From positions 1-23,393 of the forward strand of contig JAICUZ010000011.1 in the NCBI GenBank assembly GCA_025935595.1: a stretch of 23,393 nucleotides of DNA, written 5' to 3'. Made by a program: the position numbers and the translations under genes. The DNA comes from Burkholderiales bacterium (GTDB taxonomy: Bacteria > Actinomycetota > Thermoleophilia > Gaiellales > Gaiellaceae). The notes beneath the pieces are model-generated. The model ran no database searches and was not told the DNA's origin. It saw nothing but the letters and a program-made list of their open reading frames with translations. Of the stretch, positions 1 through 7,977 are shown in pieces; within the stretch, counting starts at the first letter, position 1; every line of letters starts with the position of its first letter.

Positions 1-786
1 CGCCCGCGGCAGGCACTCGATCTCGAGTGGCGGATCGAGCTCGACCGGCTCCCCGTCCATCGCGCCAATCACCCGTCGCTCGGCGAGCGACACGACGAAC
101 CGCGGCGCATCGCGTTCATGCCATCGCGTCGGCAGCCAGCCGCGAGCCGCATAGAGATGAAGACGTCCCTCGGTCAGCGACGCCCGCTCGCCGATGTTGA
201 AGAGGTTGAGGTCGTACCGGTTGTTCGCGACCACCAACACACGCGTCTGAAACACCTCGCCGTCGAGTCGCACGCTCAGCCGGTGGTGCTCGCGCGTCAG
301 GCGCTTGAGTGCGCGGAGCCCGGCGAACACTTCGCCACGACGACGATGTTGCTCGCGGGGGTGAACGAGATCCGCGTACAGCCCGAGTGACAGGTTGTTG
401 AGGAACAGCCGACCGTTGACGTGCCCGACGTCTATGCGCTGCTCGACGCCGTCGAAGGCGGCCAGTGCAAGCACTGGATCACTGCAGTCGAGTCCGAGGT
501 CGCGAGCGAAGTGGTTGCGCGTGCCGAACGGGATGCGGACGAAAGGGATCCCGTGCTCGATCGCGATGCTCGCGACCGCCGCGAGCGAGCCGTCGCCGCC
601 GGCCACTCCGAGAACGTCTGCCTTCGCCGCGCGGGCGACGGCACCCGGGTCGTCGCCGTCAACGAGGACACGACAGTCGATGCCTCGCTTTTCCGCGGCA
701 GCGACCAGCTCGTCCGCGGATGGGGTGCCGTCGCCGGAGCGCGGGTTGACGATCAGGTAGCGCCGTCGCGGCGCGGATTGAGGCAT
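1..786 (-). CDS. Diacylglycerol kinase catalytic-domain protein (YegS/LCB5-like), partial
   Basis: The family phosphorylates diacylglycerol or a related lipid alcohol with ATP at the inner membrane face. The reading frame is open from an ATG at 786 to the window edge, so 262 N-terminal residues are visible and the C-terminus is missing. Seen: an N-terminal strand with IVNPRSGDG (residues 11-19), the nucleotide-binding GGDGS (62-66), PFGTRNHFARDLG (85-97), the NNLSLGLYAD segment, and late in the visible part MDGEPVELDPPLEIE, the usual C-terminal beta-sandwich signature. Family members are about 290-310 residues, so only a short tail should be lost. The gene diverges from ppk1 with 24 bases between start codons, occupied by a perfect hairpin. 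Substrate cannot be told from sequence; sphingoid or polyprenol lipids are possible. A second, only distantly similar family member lies at 5220-6113. Confidence 0.9.
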   Translation of the reverse strand, partial: MPQSAPRRRYLIVNPRSGDGTPSADELVAAAEKRGIDCRVLVDGDDPGAVARAAKADVLGVAGGDGSLAAVASIAIEHGIPFVRIPFGTRNHFARDLGLDCSDPVLALAAFDGVEQRIDVGHVNGRLFLNNLSLGLYADLVHPREQHRRRGEVFAGLRALKRLTREHHRLSVRLDGEVFQTRVLVVANNRYDLNLFNIGERASLTEGRLHLYAARGWLPTRWHERDAPRFVVSLAERRVIGAMDGEPVELDPPLEIECLPRA

Positions 787-816
787 CGGCACGCCGGGCA
801 CATCCCCGGCGTGCCG
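787..816. repeat. Perfect 12-bp inverted repeat between divergent dgk-like gene and ppk1
   Basis: The left arm CGGCACGCCGGG (787-798) and right arm CCCGGCGTGCCG (805-816) are perfect complements around a 6-base spacer, CACATC. The left arm touches the ATG of the minus-strand kinase (786), and the right arm contains the proposed GTG start of ppk1 (811). It could be a protein-binding palindrome shared by both genes, or an RNA hairpin in the kinase leader that limits ribosome access. There is no U-run, so it is unlikely to be a terminator. Confidence 0.6.
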
Positions 817-2895
817 AAATCTGGAACGAGGCCACCCAGCGTCAAGAAGCGGCTGCGGGACCGGATCATCAACCGCGAGCTGTCGTCACTCGACTTGAAC
901 CAGCGCGTCCTCGAGCTCGCGGCCGACCCCGACCAGCCGCTCCTCGAGCGGGTGCGCTACTGCGCGATCGTGTCGAGCGTGCTCGACGAGTTCTTCATGA
1001 TCCGGGTGGCCGGCCTGCTCGACCAGGCTCGATCCGGGCTCCTGATGCGCTCCGCGGACGGCCGGCTCCCTCAAGAGGCGCTCCGAGAGATCCGCACGCG
1101 CGTGTTGGCGCTCACGCGAGCCCAGGGGAAGCTCTGGACGTCGGACCTCTGCCCTGCACTCGCGGCGGAAGGAATCGAGATCGGGACCGTCGAGGATCTG
1201 TCGAAACGGCAGCGTGAACGGCTCCAGCGCCGGTTCGAGCGCGACGTGTTTCCGGTGTTGACACCGCTCGCAGTCGGTCCGGGCCAGCCCTTCCCATTCA
1301 TCTCGCCGCTGTCGATCAGCCTCGGACTGTTCGTTCGGAACGCGAAGACCGGAGAGGAGCGCCTGGCCCGCCTCAAGGTGCCGGAGCGGCTGCCCCGGTT
1401 CATGCGCCTCGGCGACGACGAACCTCTCGTCCCTCTCGAGCGGGTGATCGCGCACTTCCTCCCACCGCTGTTTGCGGGGATGTCGATCGAAGAGCGCGCG
1501 TTCTTCCGCGTCACACGTGACGCCGACTTCGACGTCTCCGACGAGGCTGACGATCTGCTCGAGGCTCTACAGACCGAGCTGCGGAGGCAGCCGTTCGGCG
1601 TTGTCGTACGGCTCGAGGTATCCGAGTCGATGTCGAGCGCGATGCTCGCGCACTTGAAGGAAGGGCTGCAGATCGGAGACGACCAGATCTATCCGGTGCG
1701 AGGCCTCATCGACATGTCGGAACTGTCCGAGATTGCCACGTTGGATCGACCGGAGCTGAAATACGACCCCTGGCTGGGGGTCAAGGCGCACCCGTTCGGA
1801 ACCTCGGACCCACGAGCGCTCTTCGGATCGATTCGACGTTCTGACGCGCTCGTGCACCTTCCATACGACTCGTTCGCGTCGAGCGTGGAGCGGTTCGTCG
1901 ACCGCGCCTCGCGGGATCCGAAAGTCAGCGCTCTGAAGACAACCGTCTATCGGACGAGCGACGACTCGGCTCTCGCGCCGGCGCTGATCGCCGCAGCGGA
2001 CAACGGCAAGCAGGCCGTGTGCCTGGTCGAGTTGAAGGCTCGCTTCGACGAGCAGAACAACATCCAATGGTCGCAACGCCTCGAACAGGCAGGCGTTCAC
2101 GTCGTCCACGGCTTCCCGCGTCTGAAGATCCATGCGAAGACGACGCTCGTGGTCCGCCGTGACGCGGACGGCCTACGACGCTACGCGCATATCGGAACAG
2201 GCAACTATCACGCCGACACGGCTCGGGTCTACGAGGACCTCGGGCTGTTCACAGCCGATCCGGACGTCACGGCAGACATCGCCGATCTGTTCAATTACCT
2301 GACCGGCTTCAGCGAGCCGCAAGCGTTCCGAAAACTGCTCGTGGCGCCGTTCAACCTACGCGACGGGATCATGTCGGAGATTCGCGCGACGACCGAAGCT
2401 GCGGAGGCGGGTGCGAAAGCGTCGATTCGGATCAAGGTCAACGCCGTCCACGACAGGCAGATCATCGAGGCCCTCTACGCAGCCTCCTGCGCCGGCGTCC
2501 GGATCGATGTGGTGGCACGGCGGATGTGCGGGATCCGGCCGGGCGTCAAGGACATGAGCGAGCGCATCCGCGTGCGCAGCGTGCTCGGACGGTTCCTGGA
2601 GCACAGCCGCTTCTTCATCTTCAGACGCGGGAAAGACGCTTGCCACTTTCTCGGCAGCGCGGATCTCCTACCACGCAATCTCGACCATCGCATCGAAGTC
2701 GTCGCGCCGATCGAGGCGCCGAAGCTCCGCCATGAGCTCGACGCGATCTTCGATGCCCTGCTCGCCGACAACACGCAAGCCTGGGACCTCGGCGATGACG
2801 GAGCCTGGGTGCGCGCGAAACCGCCGAAAGGCGAGCAGTCGCGAACCGCGCAGATCGAGTTGATGGCTCGCGCGCGCTCTCGCGCGCGGCGCTGA
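811..2895 (+). CDS. ppk1: Polyphosphate kinase 1
   Basis: PPK1 reversibly transfers the gamma-phosphate of ATP to growing polyphosphate through a phosphohistidine. The start chosen is GTG 811, giving 694 residues, the normal family length, with a short basic leader before RELSSLDLNQRVLELA. The frame is open further upstream, but that part is antisense to the DGK-like gene and does not look like PPK1. Seen: the N-terminal domain to about residue 105, VFPVLTPLAV near 150, and two C-terminal PLD-fold domains. His441 in RLKIHAKTTLV and His598 in LEHSRFF correspond by position and context to E. coli His435 and His592, with the same offset of six. IGTGNYHADTARVYEDLGL is also typical. No clear Shine-Dalgarno precedes GTG 811; an in-frame TTG at 778 is a less likely alternative. 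The gene ends back to back with the PLD-like gene: the two stops form TGATCA. Confidence 0.96.
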   Translation: MPKSGTRPPSVKKRLRDRIINRELSSLDLNQRVLELAADPDQPLLERVRYCAIVSSVLDEFFMIRVAGLLDQARSGLLMRSADGRLPQEALREIRTRVLALTRAQGKLWTSDLCPALAAEGIEIGTVEDLSKRQRERLQRRFERDVFPVLTPLAVGPGQPFPFISPLSISLGLFVRNAKTGEERLARLKVPERLPRFMRLGDDEPLVPLERVIAHFLPPLFAGMSIEERAFFRVTRDADFDVSDEADDLLEALQTELRRQPFGVVVRLEVSESMSSAMLAHLKEGLQIGDDQIYPVRGLIDMSELSEIATLDRPELKYDPWLGVKAHPFGTSDPRALFGSIRRSDALVHLPYDSFASSVERFVDRASRDPKVSALKTTVYRTSDDSALAPALIAAADNGKQAVCLVELKARFDEQNNIQWSQRLEQAGVHVVHGFPRLKIHAKTTLVVRRDADGLRRYAHIGTGNYHADTARVYEDLGLFTADPDVTADIADLFNYLTGFSEPQAFRKLLVAPFNLRDGIMSEIRATTEAAEAGAKASIRIKVNAVHDRQIIEALYAASCAGVRIDVVARRMCGIRPGVKDMSERIRVRSVLGRFLEHSRFFIFRRGKDACHFLGSADLLPRNLDHRIEVVAPIEAPKLRHELDAIFDALLADNTQAWDLGDDGAWVRAKPPKGEQSRTAQIELMARARSRARR
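818..845 (-). promoter_or_regulatory. Candidate promoter for the minus-strand DGK-like gene
   Basis: On the minus strand TTGACG (845-840) is followed after 16 bases by CAGATT (823-818). The -35 matches TTGACA at five of six positions. The -10 is weak but has A at position 2 and T at position 6. Transcription would begin near 811, so the leader would consist almost entirely of the 787-816 hairpin. The element lies inside the N-terminal coding part of ppk1. This is inference from sequence only. Confidence 0.3.
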
Positions 2896-4365
2896 TCACC
2901 CGTCCACGAGTAAGCCGGTGATCGGCCCGAGCGCTCGGCTTGATCGCCGCGAGACATGCGGGAGCCGCACGAGCCTGTGGGTCAAAGGCATGCCGGCGGT
3001 GCGCAGCTCGAGCTGCTCCTTGCTGATCGGCCTCCACAGCTCGTCGATCGCGCGGGTCGAGTCGACGGGAACGTCATCGAGTGGCAGCTCCAAATGCTCC
3101 GCGAAGAGCCGACGGCGAGTCTCGAGCGCAAGCTCGTGATCGTGCGAGACCACGTTCATCTCGGTGTCGTTGAACAGGGAATGCTCGTTGAGATTTGCCG
3201 ACCCGAGCGTGAGCCACTCGTCATCGACGATGGTGACCTTGGCGTGGATGTAGACCGGCTCGCGGAGATTGCCGGAGCGTGCGTAGAGCGTGCAGGCAAG
3301 GAGATGCCCGCGGTCCTCGTCCGCCTCGATCAGATGTCCGAGCACCCCGCGTGTGTCGTCGGCACCGGAGCTCGGCTTCGAAGGCAAGAGCAGGACCATC
3401 CGAAAGTCCGCGCGCGGCGGATTGGCGATCTTGTCGTGCAAGACAGCTTCGACCTCGGGAGACCAGAGAAACTGATTCTCGATGTAGATCAACCGCTCTG
3501 CCGCCTTCAGAGCGCGAAGGTAGGACTCCAAGATCGTGAAGTCTCCCTCCGGCGCGGCGGCGTAGACGTGCTCAGGGACGGTGCGCACGATCTGTAGCTC
3601 GGTGTCACCCGCATGCTCTTGTGGGAGCACCGGCGCCACGGTCTCGTCCGTCACCTCGTGCCAGCGCATCCGGAAGTGCTCGGCGACGTCGGCGACGACG
3701 GGACCTTCCAGACGCGCACATGCGTCGTGCCACCCGAGGCTGGCGCGCGCCGGGTGGGCGTTCGAGTCGTATCGGTCGCCCGACGCCGACGTGAGGTCGA
3801 TACCGCCGACGAACGCGACGCGGTCGTCGATGACGATGGTTTTCTCGTGGTGGCAATGCATAGGACGCTCCTTGGCGTCCAGGGCGCACTGGATCTTCGT
3901 GTGTCGAACGAGCTCCTCGCGCATCGAGCGAACCTCCCGACGCGAAGGTCGGAAGAGCGGCAGCGGGGCGCCCGCCCAGACGAGCACACGCACGTCGACG
4001 CGCTCGGCCAGTTCGGCGAGCAGCATCCGCAGGATCACCAGCTCACCCTCGCGCTTCAACGCGAAGTCGGGAGAGAAATGCCAGCCGGTGAGATGGACGT
4101 GCGAACGAGCAGTGCGGAGCTCGTCCGCGATCACCGGGAGCGCCTCCTCACCGTCGATCAAGATCTTGATCGCGTTCCCCTCGCGAGGCGGCGGCGGCCC
4201 GGCGGCCCAGCCACCGGCGGGCGGACTCAGCGCGTCTGCCCGCCCGATCCTCCGCAAGCGCCGCTCATGGTGCCGGCAGATCTGCTGCGAGATCTGCTCC
4301 CCGACCCAGCACTCCGCGGGAAAGAACACCCGCTTGAGGGGGCGCGTGATCGGCTCGATGCTCAC
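2896..4365 (-). CDS. Phospholipase D-like / cardiolipin synthase-type protein with two HKD motifs
   Basis: PLD-superfamily enzymes move phosphatidyl groups through a phosphohistidine; bacterial members include cardiolipin synthases and phospholipases D. The protein is 489 residues from GTG 4365. Seen: HKD motif 1 HHEKTIVIDD (His173, Lys175, Asp180) followed by FVGGIDL, and HKD motif 2 HAKVTIVDD (His374, Lys376, Asp381) followed by LGSANLNEHS. YIENQFLWSP at about 294-303 is typical of the PLD-type branch. There is no signal peptide or N-terminal membrane segment, unlike classical membrane cardiolipin synthases, so a soluble or peripheral enzyme is likelier. It is the last gene of the minus-strand PAP2-DGK-DUF1206-PLD operon, six bases behind DUF1206. 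Its stop abuts the ppk1 stop with no room for a separate terminator. The exact substrate is open. Confidence 0.9.
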   Translation of the reverse strand: MSIEPITRPLKRVFFPAECWVGEQISQQICRHHERRLRRIGRADALSPPAGGWAAGPPPPREGNAIKILIDGEEALPVIADELRTARSHVHLTGWHFSPDFALKREGELVILRMLLAELAERVDVRVLVWAGAPLPLFRPSRREVRSMREELVRHTKIQCALDAKERPMHCHHEKTIVIDDRVAFVGGIDLTSASGDRYDSNAHPARASLGWHDACARLEGPVVADVAEHFRMRWHEVTDETVAPVLPQEHAGDTELQIVRTVPEHVYAAAPEGDFTILESYLRALKAAERLIYIENQFLWSPEVEAVLHDKIANPPRADFRMVLLLPSKPSSGADDTRGVLGHLIEADEDRGHLLACTLYARSGNLREPVYIHAKVTIVDDEWLTLGSANLNEHSLFNDTEMNVVSHDHELALETRRRLFAEHLELPLDDVPVDSTRAIDELWRPISKEQLELRTAGMPLTHRLVRLPHVSRRSSRALGPITGLLVDG

Positions 4366-4371
4366 GACCCG

Positions 4372-5208
4372 TCAGATCTTGCGGTACCGGGCGTCACTGA
4401 GCGAGTAGACCGCGAACGCAATGAGTCCGACGGCGACGAGGCCGAGGAGCAGGCCGCCGTAGGAACGATGAACGAGCTTGGCGAGCGCCCCGTCCAGCCC
4501 GACCGCTGCCTGGGCGTTGTAGTCGATCGCCGCCTTGACGAGGAAGATGCCTACCAACCCGAAGACCACGCCACGGGCGAGATGCCCCACACTCCCGATG
4601 CGGCCGATCCACTTCCGCATCCGCACACCCATCTCCTCGACCTTCGAATCGTCGAGGAACTTCTGACTGAGGCCTCTGTAGATCTGGTAGAGCGCGACGC
4701 CGACCATCACGGCACCCGCGATGCCGACGATCCAGGTACCGGCCGGCCAGCCGAAGACGCCCGACGCAGCCTTCTTCGGGCTCGTGGCGCTGCTGCTGCC
4801 TGCCCCGAGCAGGATCTTGACAGCGATGAAGCACATTGCCCCGTAGGCGAGACCGCTTGCCGCGGCGGCCAGCCGGTCGAACCCCGAATCCGATCCTTCC
4901 GGCCCGTGGCCGATCGCAGCGCGGATGAACCGCCAAAGGGCGTAGCCGGCGAGGCCGATCGCGACGAGCGTCAGCAGCAGCTTTCCGAAAGGCTGGTGCG
5001 CGACCGTGTGCAGCGCGCCCTGTTGGTTCGTCAGCTTCCCACCGTGTCCAGTCGCGAGCTTGAGCGCGAGGATCCCGATGATTGCGTAGATGAGACCCCG
5101 GGCCACGAAGCCGGCGCGGGAGAGGACCTCGAACGCCCGCGAATGGACGAAGTCACGGCCGGCCTCCTGCGCCGACCCGACCGTCTTCGTGTGGAGTGAC
5201 TGCTGCAT
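4372..5208 (-). CDS. DUF1206 integral membrane protein
   Basis: Function is unknown; DUF1206 proteins are common in actinobacteria. The protein is 278 residues from ATG 5208. Seen: three tandem copies of a two-helix unit, giving about six membrane segments, each unit opening with a pattern like LSRAGFVARGLIYAIIGILAL (first, near residue 30), then ASGLAYGAMCFIAVKILLG, then VGHLARGVVFGLVGIFLVKA. The second helices end in similar G-x-YALWRF, GVALYQIYRG and IAFAVYSLSDARY strings. An unbroken frame continues upstream to 5574, but it overlaps the kinase gene in another frame and has no DUF1206 similarity, so ATG 5208 is preferred. It sits 11 bases after the kinase stop and six bases before the PLD-like gene, so it is probably cotranscribed with lipid enzymes. 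Any role there is a guess. Confidence 0.88.
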   Translation of the reverse strand: MQQSLHTKTVGSAQEAGRDFVHSRAFEVLSRAGFVARGLIYAIIGILALKLATGHGGKLTNQQGALHTVAHQPFGKLLLTLVAIGLAGYALWRFIRAAIGHGPEGSDSGFDRLAAAASGLAYGAMCFIAVKILLGAGSSSATSPKKAASGVFGWPAGTWIVGIAGAVMVGVALYQIYRGLSQKFLDDSKVEEMGVRMRKWIGRIGSVGHLARGVVFGLVGIFLVKAAIDYNAQAAVGLDGALAKLVHRSYGGLLLGLVAVGLIAFAVYSLSDARYRKI

Positions 5209-5219
5209 CTCCGCTCTGC

Positions 5220-6113
5220 TCAACTCGCCGTCGCCGCTTCGCTTGGGACGCAGACAGTGATCGCGCCGGGGACGACCTTGACCTTGAACGCCTTGACCTT
5301 CTTGCGATCCCCTCCGTCGAGCTCGTAGAGCACCTTGCGGTTCAACTTCACCTTGACCGTGTGTGCTTTCGTCGCCCGTGCGAGCGGCGAGCTCGCAGCG
5401 GTTCCGACGGCGGCACGCCCGATCATCCGCCCCCACTCGAGCAGTCCCTCGGCCGTCGCGACGCCGACGTCCAGCTTGCCGTCGTCCGGGCGCGCGTCCT
5501 CGAACGTCTCGACCCCGCCGAAGAGCTCGCCGACGTTGCCGAGCAGAATGCAGCTCGCCTTTCCTTCGTACCACGGGGCTCCGTCGACCTCGATCTTCGC
5601 GCGGAACGGCTTGGACCGGAGCTTCTCGGAAGCGCTCCAGACGTAGGCCGCGCGCCCGAACCGATCCTTGAGGCCACCGTCGTCGGCGCCGCGGATCATC
5701 GCGGCGTCGAACCCGGCTCCTGCCATGACGGCGAAGTGCTCACCATCGAACCGACCGAGATCGAGTTTGCGCCGCGCTCCGTGCAACCCGATCGCGACTG
5801 CCTGCTCGATGTCCTTCGGGACCCCGAGGTTCGTCGCGAGCAGATTCGCGGTGCCGGCGGGAATGATCGCGAGCGTGGCCTTCGAGCCGGCGATCACGTC
5901 GATGCAGCGCTGCACCAGTCCATCTCCGCCCCAGGCGAAGACGAGCTCCGCGCCGGCCTTCAGCGCGCGCCGCACCTGATCGGGGGCCTTGCGGCTCTTC
6001 GGGACCTCGACCCAAAACGGATCCGTCACGCCGTGCGCTTCGAGCACCCGCCGCAGCTCCGGCAGGCCGCCGCCGAGCGACTTGCCGGCATGGGCGATCA
6101 CCGCGATCTTCAC
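5220..6113 (-). CDS. Diacylglycerol kinase catalytic-domain protein
   Basis: This is a lipid kinase of the DagK/YegS family, 297 residues from GTG 6113. Seen: VIAHAGKSLGGG (5-16) as the first loop, WGGDGLVQRC (61-70) in place of the usual GGDGT, IIPAGTANLLATNLG (83-97), MAGAGFDAAMI, and the C-terminal sandwich with GNVGELFGG, DDGKLDVGV and LYELDGG. The start GTG overlaps the stop of the upstream PAP2 gene as GTGA (6113-6110), so translation is probably coupled. In many actinobacteria PAP2 and DGK domains are fused in one protein; here they are separate but coupled. It may phosphorylate diacylglycerol released by the PAP2 enzyme, or undecaprenol or another lipid alcohol. The sequence does not decide among these. 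Confidence 0.92.
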   Translation of the reverse strand: MKIAVIAHAGKSLGGGLPELRRVLEAHGVTDPFWVEVPKSRKAPDQVRRALKAGAELVFAWGGDGLVQRCIDVIAGSKATLAIIPAGTANLLATNLGVPKDIEQAVAIGLHGARRKLDLGRFDGEHFAVMAGAGFDAAMIRGADDGGLKDRFGRAAYVWSASEKLRSKPFRAKIEVDGAPWYEGKASCILLGNVGELFGGVETFEDARPDDGKLDVGVATAEGLLEWGRMIGRAAVGTAASSPLARATKAHTVKVKLNRKVLYELDGGDRKKVKAFKVKVVPGAITVCVPSEAATAS

Positions 6114-6919
6114 GAGCGTGCTTTCACCCGCGACCGGTGCGCTGCGACCGTGCCCGCGACCCGGCAGGCGAGGACGATGACGCAGAGGGCGAGGATCCCG
6201 ACAGCGACGCCTCCGGCGACATCGAGAGGGTGATGCATGCCGCGGTACATGCGCGACGTCGCGACAAACGCGACGATAGCGAGCGCGACGATCCACGCGG
6301 TGACGCGCAGCCCGGCATCGCGGAACCGCGACGCGAGCAGCAGGGCGATGCCACCGTAAACCGCGATCGCCGCCGCCGTGTGCCCGGACGGATAGCTGGC
6401 GTTCACCGGGAGGCTCTCGAGGCGAGGGACGCGCGGGCGGTGTGAGTGAACGACCATGGTCGTGGCGCGATACGTGCCCGACTCGACGGCGAGCCCAAAC
6501 GCGAAGTACGCCGCCAGCCGCCATTTGCGCAGGCAGGCGAAGAGCAACGCTCCGATCGCCGCGACGATCGGGAGAACGACACCTCCGGCGATGATCGATC
6601 CGACGAGCGATGCATGCGTTCGCGACGGCGTCCGATGATGGGCAAGCCAGACGTTGACACGCTCGTCCGCGGCTCCGATCCCGGTCGGCTCGATCACATG
6701 CGTCACCACGAGCCCGAGCAGCATCGAGATGCCTGCAATCACCGCCAACCCGCCGAGCATCACGACGACGAAGGCCAGCTCCGGCCTGAGGCCGCCGAGC
6801 CCGCGGGCCAGCCGGCGGGTGATCGCGCCGCGATCCGGGTCGAGCAGAGGCACCTCGAGCCCGGTCGCGAGCCGACCGCTCGCGTGTCTCTTCCATTGTT
6901 GCGTTTCCGCTTGAACCAC
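6110..6919 (-). CDS. PAP2-family membrane phosphatase
   Basis: PAP2 enzymes remove phosphate from phosphatidate, phosphatidylglycerol phosphate or undecaprenyl pyrophosphate. The protein is 269 residues from GTG 6919; GGGGA lies about 11 bases upstream. Seen: a cytoplasmic N-terminus of about 45 residues, roughly six membrane helices, HSHRPRVPRLE (C1), ASYPSGHTAAA (C2) and SRMYRGMHHPLDV (C3), with the catalytic His pair in PSGH and GMHHPLD. The lysine of the canonical C1 motif K-x6-RP is a threonine here, as I recall for other actinobacterial members, so activity is still expected. It is the first gene of the minus-strand lipid operon and overlaps the DGK gene by four bases. It diverges from a second PAP2 gene across 48 bases. 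Confidence 0.9.
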   Translation of the reverse strand: MVQAETQQWKRHASGRLATGLEVPLLDPDRGAITRRLARGLGGLRPELAFVVVMLGGLAVIAGISMLLGLVVTHVIEPTGIGAADERVNVWLAHHRTPSRTHASLVGSIIAGGVVLPIVAAIGALLFACLRKWRLAAYFAFGLAVESGTYRATTMVVHSHRPRVPRLESLPVNASYPSGHTAAAIAVYGGIALLLASRFRDAGLRVTAWIVALAIVAFVATSRMYRGMHHPLDVAGGVAVGILALCVIVLACRVAGTVAAHRSRVKARS

Positions 6920-6967
6920 GGCGGAAATGTTCCCCGGCTACAACTATTCAACCGTCACCGAAGAAAC
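6920..6967. promoter_or_regulatory. Divergent promoter region between two PAP2 genes
   Basis: These 48 bases separate divergent starts at GTG 6919 (minus) and TTG 6968 (plus). The stretch around 6938-6970 is clearly AT-richer than its surroundings, as expected of promoter DNA, but no element pair has good consensus and spacing on either strand. The two PAP2 genes are probably controlled from here. Confidence 0.35.
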
Positions 6968-7948
6968 TTGACTCCACTTCTGCTTCTCGTCTTGGTCGCG
7001 CTCCCGGTCGGGCTCGTCGTCGGGCTCGTGACGCTGGGCTATCCATGGCCGGCGTCCCGGTCAGCGAGGCCGTCGCTTGCACCCGCTCGCGCAGTCGGCG
7101 AAGCAGTCGCGAAGCATCGGGGCTTGCGCTCGTCTCTCGGGAAGCGGTTCGATCCTGCCGCTGCGACGGGCCTCGCGCTGACGCTCGCCTTGCTCTTCGT
7201 GATCGGAGGCGGTGTCCTGTTCGGTGCACTCGCGTACCTCGTCCGCGGCAACTCGCACTTGCTCGCGATCGACAACAGCGTCGCGAAATGGGGCAACCGT
7301 CACGCGACCGCGACGTCGACACGCATCCTCGACGACGTCACGCAGCTCGCCAGCATCTACGTCATCGTCGCTCTGTGTGTCTTCCTCGCAGTCGTGGAGA
7401 CCATCCGAGAGCGGACGAGATGGGTCGTCGTGTTCATCGTCGTCGCCGTCGGCGGCGAAGAGATACTGACGCTGACGGTCAAGCAACTCGCGCACCGCAT
7501 CAGGCCGGCGTTCAACCCCGCGGCGGCGACGCTCGGCCCCTCGTTCCCGAGCGGGCATTCCGCGACTGCCGCCGTGTTCTACGCAACCGCTGCATTGCTC
7601 CTCGGCCGAAGCCGCGGGCGTCCCGCGCGGGCGGTCCTCGCGGGCCTTGCTGCGGCTGTCGCGGTCGCGGTCGCGACGACACGGGTGCTGCTCGATGTGC
7701 ACTGGTTGAGCGACGTGATCGCGGGGCTGACACTCGGCTGGGCCTGGTTCGCCGTTTGTGGCATCGCGTTCGGAGGTCGACTGCTTCGGTTCGGAGCCGC
7801 GGCGGAGCAGGTCGCACGCACCGCCCATGTCGAGCAAGCGTCCCCGGGCTCGGATTCGGCGGCAACCACCCGGCGAACGGCTGAGCGGCGCTCGTCGTCC
7901 TCGGACGCGGTGCGCTCTCGCCGGGGCTCGCGCGCGCAGAGCCGTTAG
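6968..7948 (+). CDS. PAP2-family membrane phosphatase (second copy)
   Basis: This is a lipid phosphate phosphatase-like protein of 326 residues from TTG 6968, the first start before the leading hydrophobic segment LTPLLLLVLVALPVGLVVGLV. The open frame continues upstream, but that part is antisense to the other PAP2 gene. Seen: canonical C1 KQLAHRIRPAF (K-x6-RP, intact here), C2 FPSGHSATAAVFY and C3 TRVLLDVHWLSDV with the catalytic His and Asp, within about six membrane segments. The C-terminus is a hydrophilic, Ser/Arg-rich tail of about 60 residues with no recognisable domain. It is only distantly similar to the divergent PAP2 gene, so the pair is not a recent duplication. It is followed after 29 bases by ppk2. 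The phosphatase could act on phosphatidate or on undecaprenyl pyrophosphate. Confidence 0.88.
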   Translation: MTPLLLLVLVALPVGLVVGLVTLGYPWPASRSARPSLAPARAVGEAVAKHRGLRSSLGKRFDPAAATGLALTLALLFVIGGGVLFGALAYLVRGNSHLLAIDNSVAKWGNRHATATSTRILDDVTQLASIYVIVALCVFLAVVETIRERTRWVVVFIVVAVGGEEILTLTVKQLAHRIRPAFNPAAATLGPSFPSGHSATAAVFYATAALLLGRSRGRPARAVLAGLAAAVAVAVATTRVLLDVHWLSDVIAGLTLGWAWFAVCGIAFGGRLLRFGAAAEQVARTAHVEQASPGSDSAATTRRTAERRSSSSDAVRSRRGSRAQSR

Positions 7949-7977
7949 CGCCCGGTTGTCACCGCGCCGCGAGACAC

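Noticed and set aside
421..810. N-terminal extension of the ppk1 frame upstream of GTG 811
   Set aside because: It is antisense to the DGK-like gene, unlike PPK1 in sequence, and would make the protein about 130 residues too long.
3613..5199. Plus-strand open frame of 528 codons opposite the PLD-like and DUF1206 genes
   Set aside because: It is rich in Arg, Asp and Glu with no recognisable motif, and the opposite strand has two clear gene families. Such long antisense frames are expected at this GC content.
5209..5574. N-terminal extension of the DUF1206 gene
   Set aside because: It overlaps the C-terminal part of the kinase gene in another frame and has no similarity to DUF1206.
6402..6408. 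GTTCACC-like PHO-box units (also near 8924)
   Set aside because: They are single copies inside coding sequence, not paired direct repeats upstream of genes, so they do not support PhoP control.
6446..6967. N-terminal extension of the second PAP2 gene to an ATG at 6446
   Set aside because: The extension is antisense to the first PAP2 gene and highly charged; TTG 6968 directly precedes the first membrane segment.
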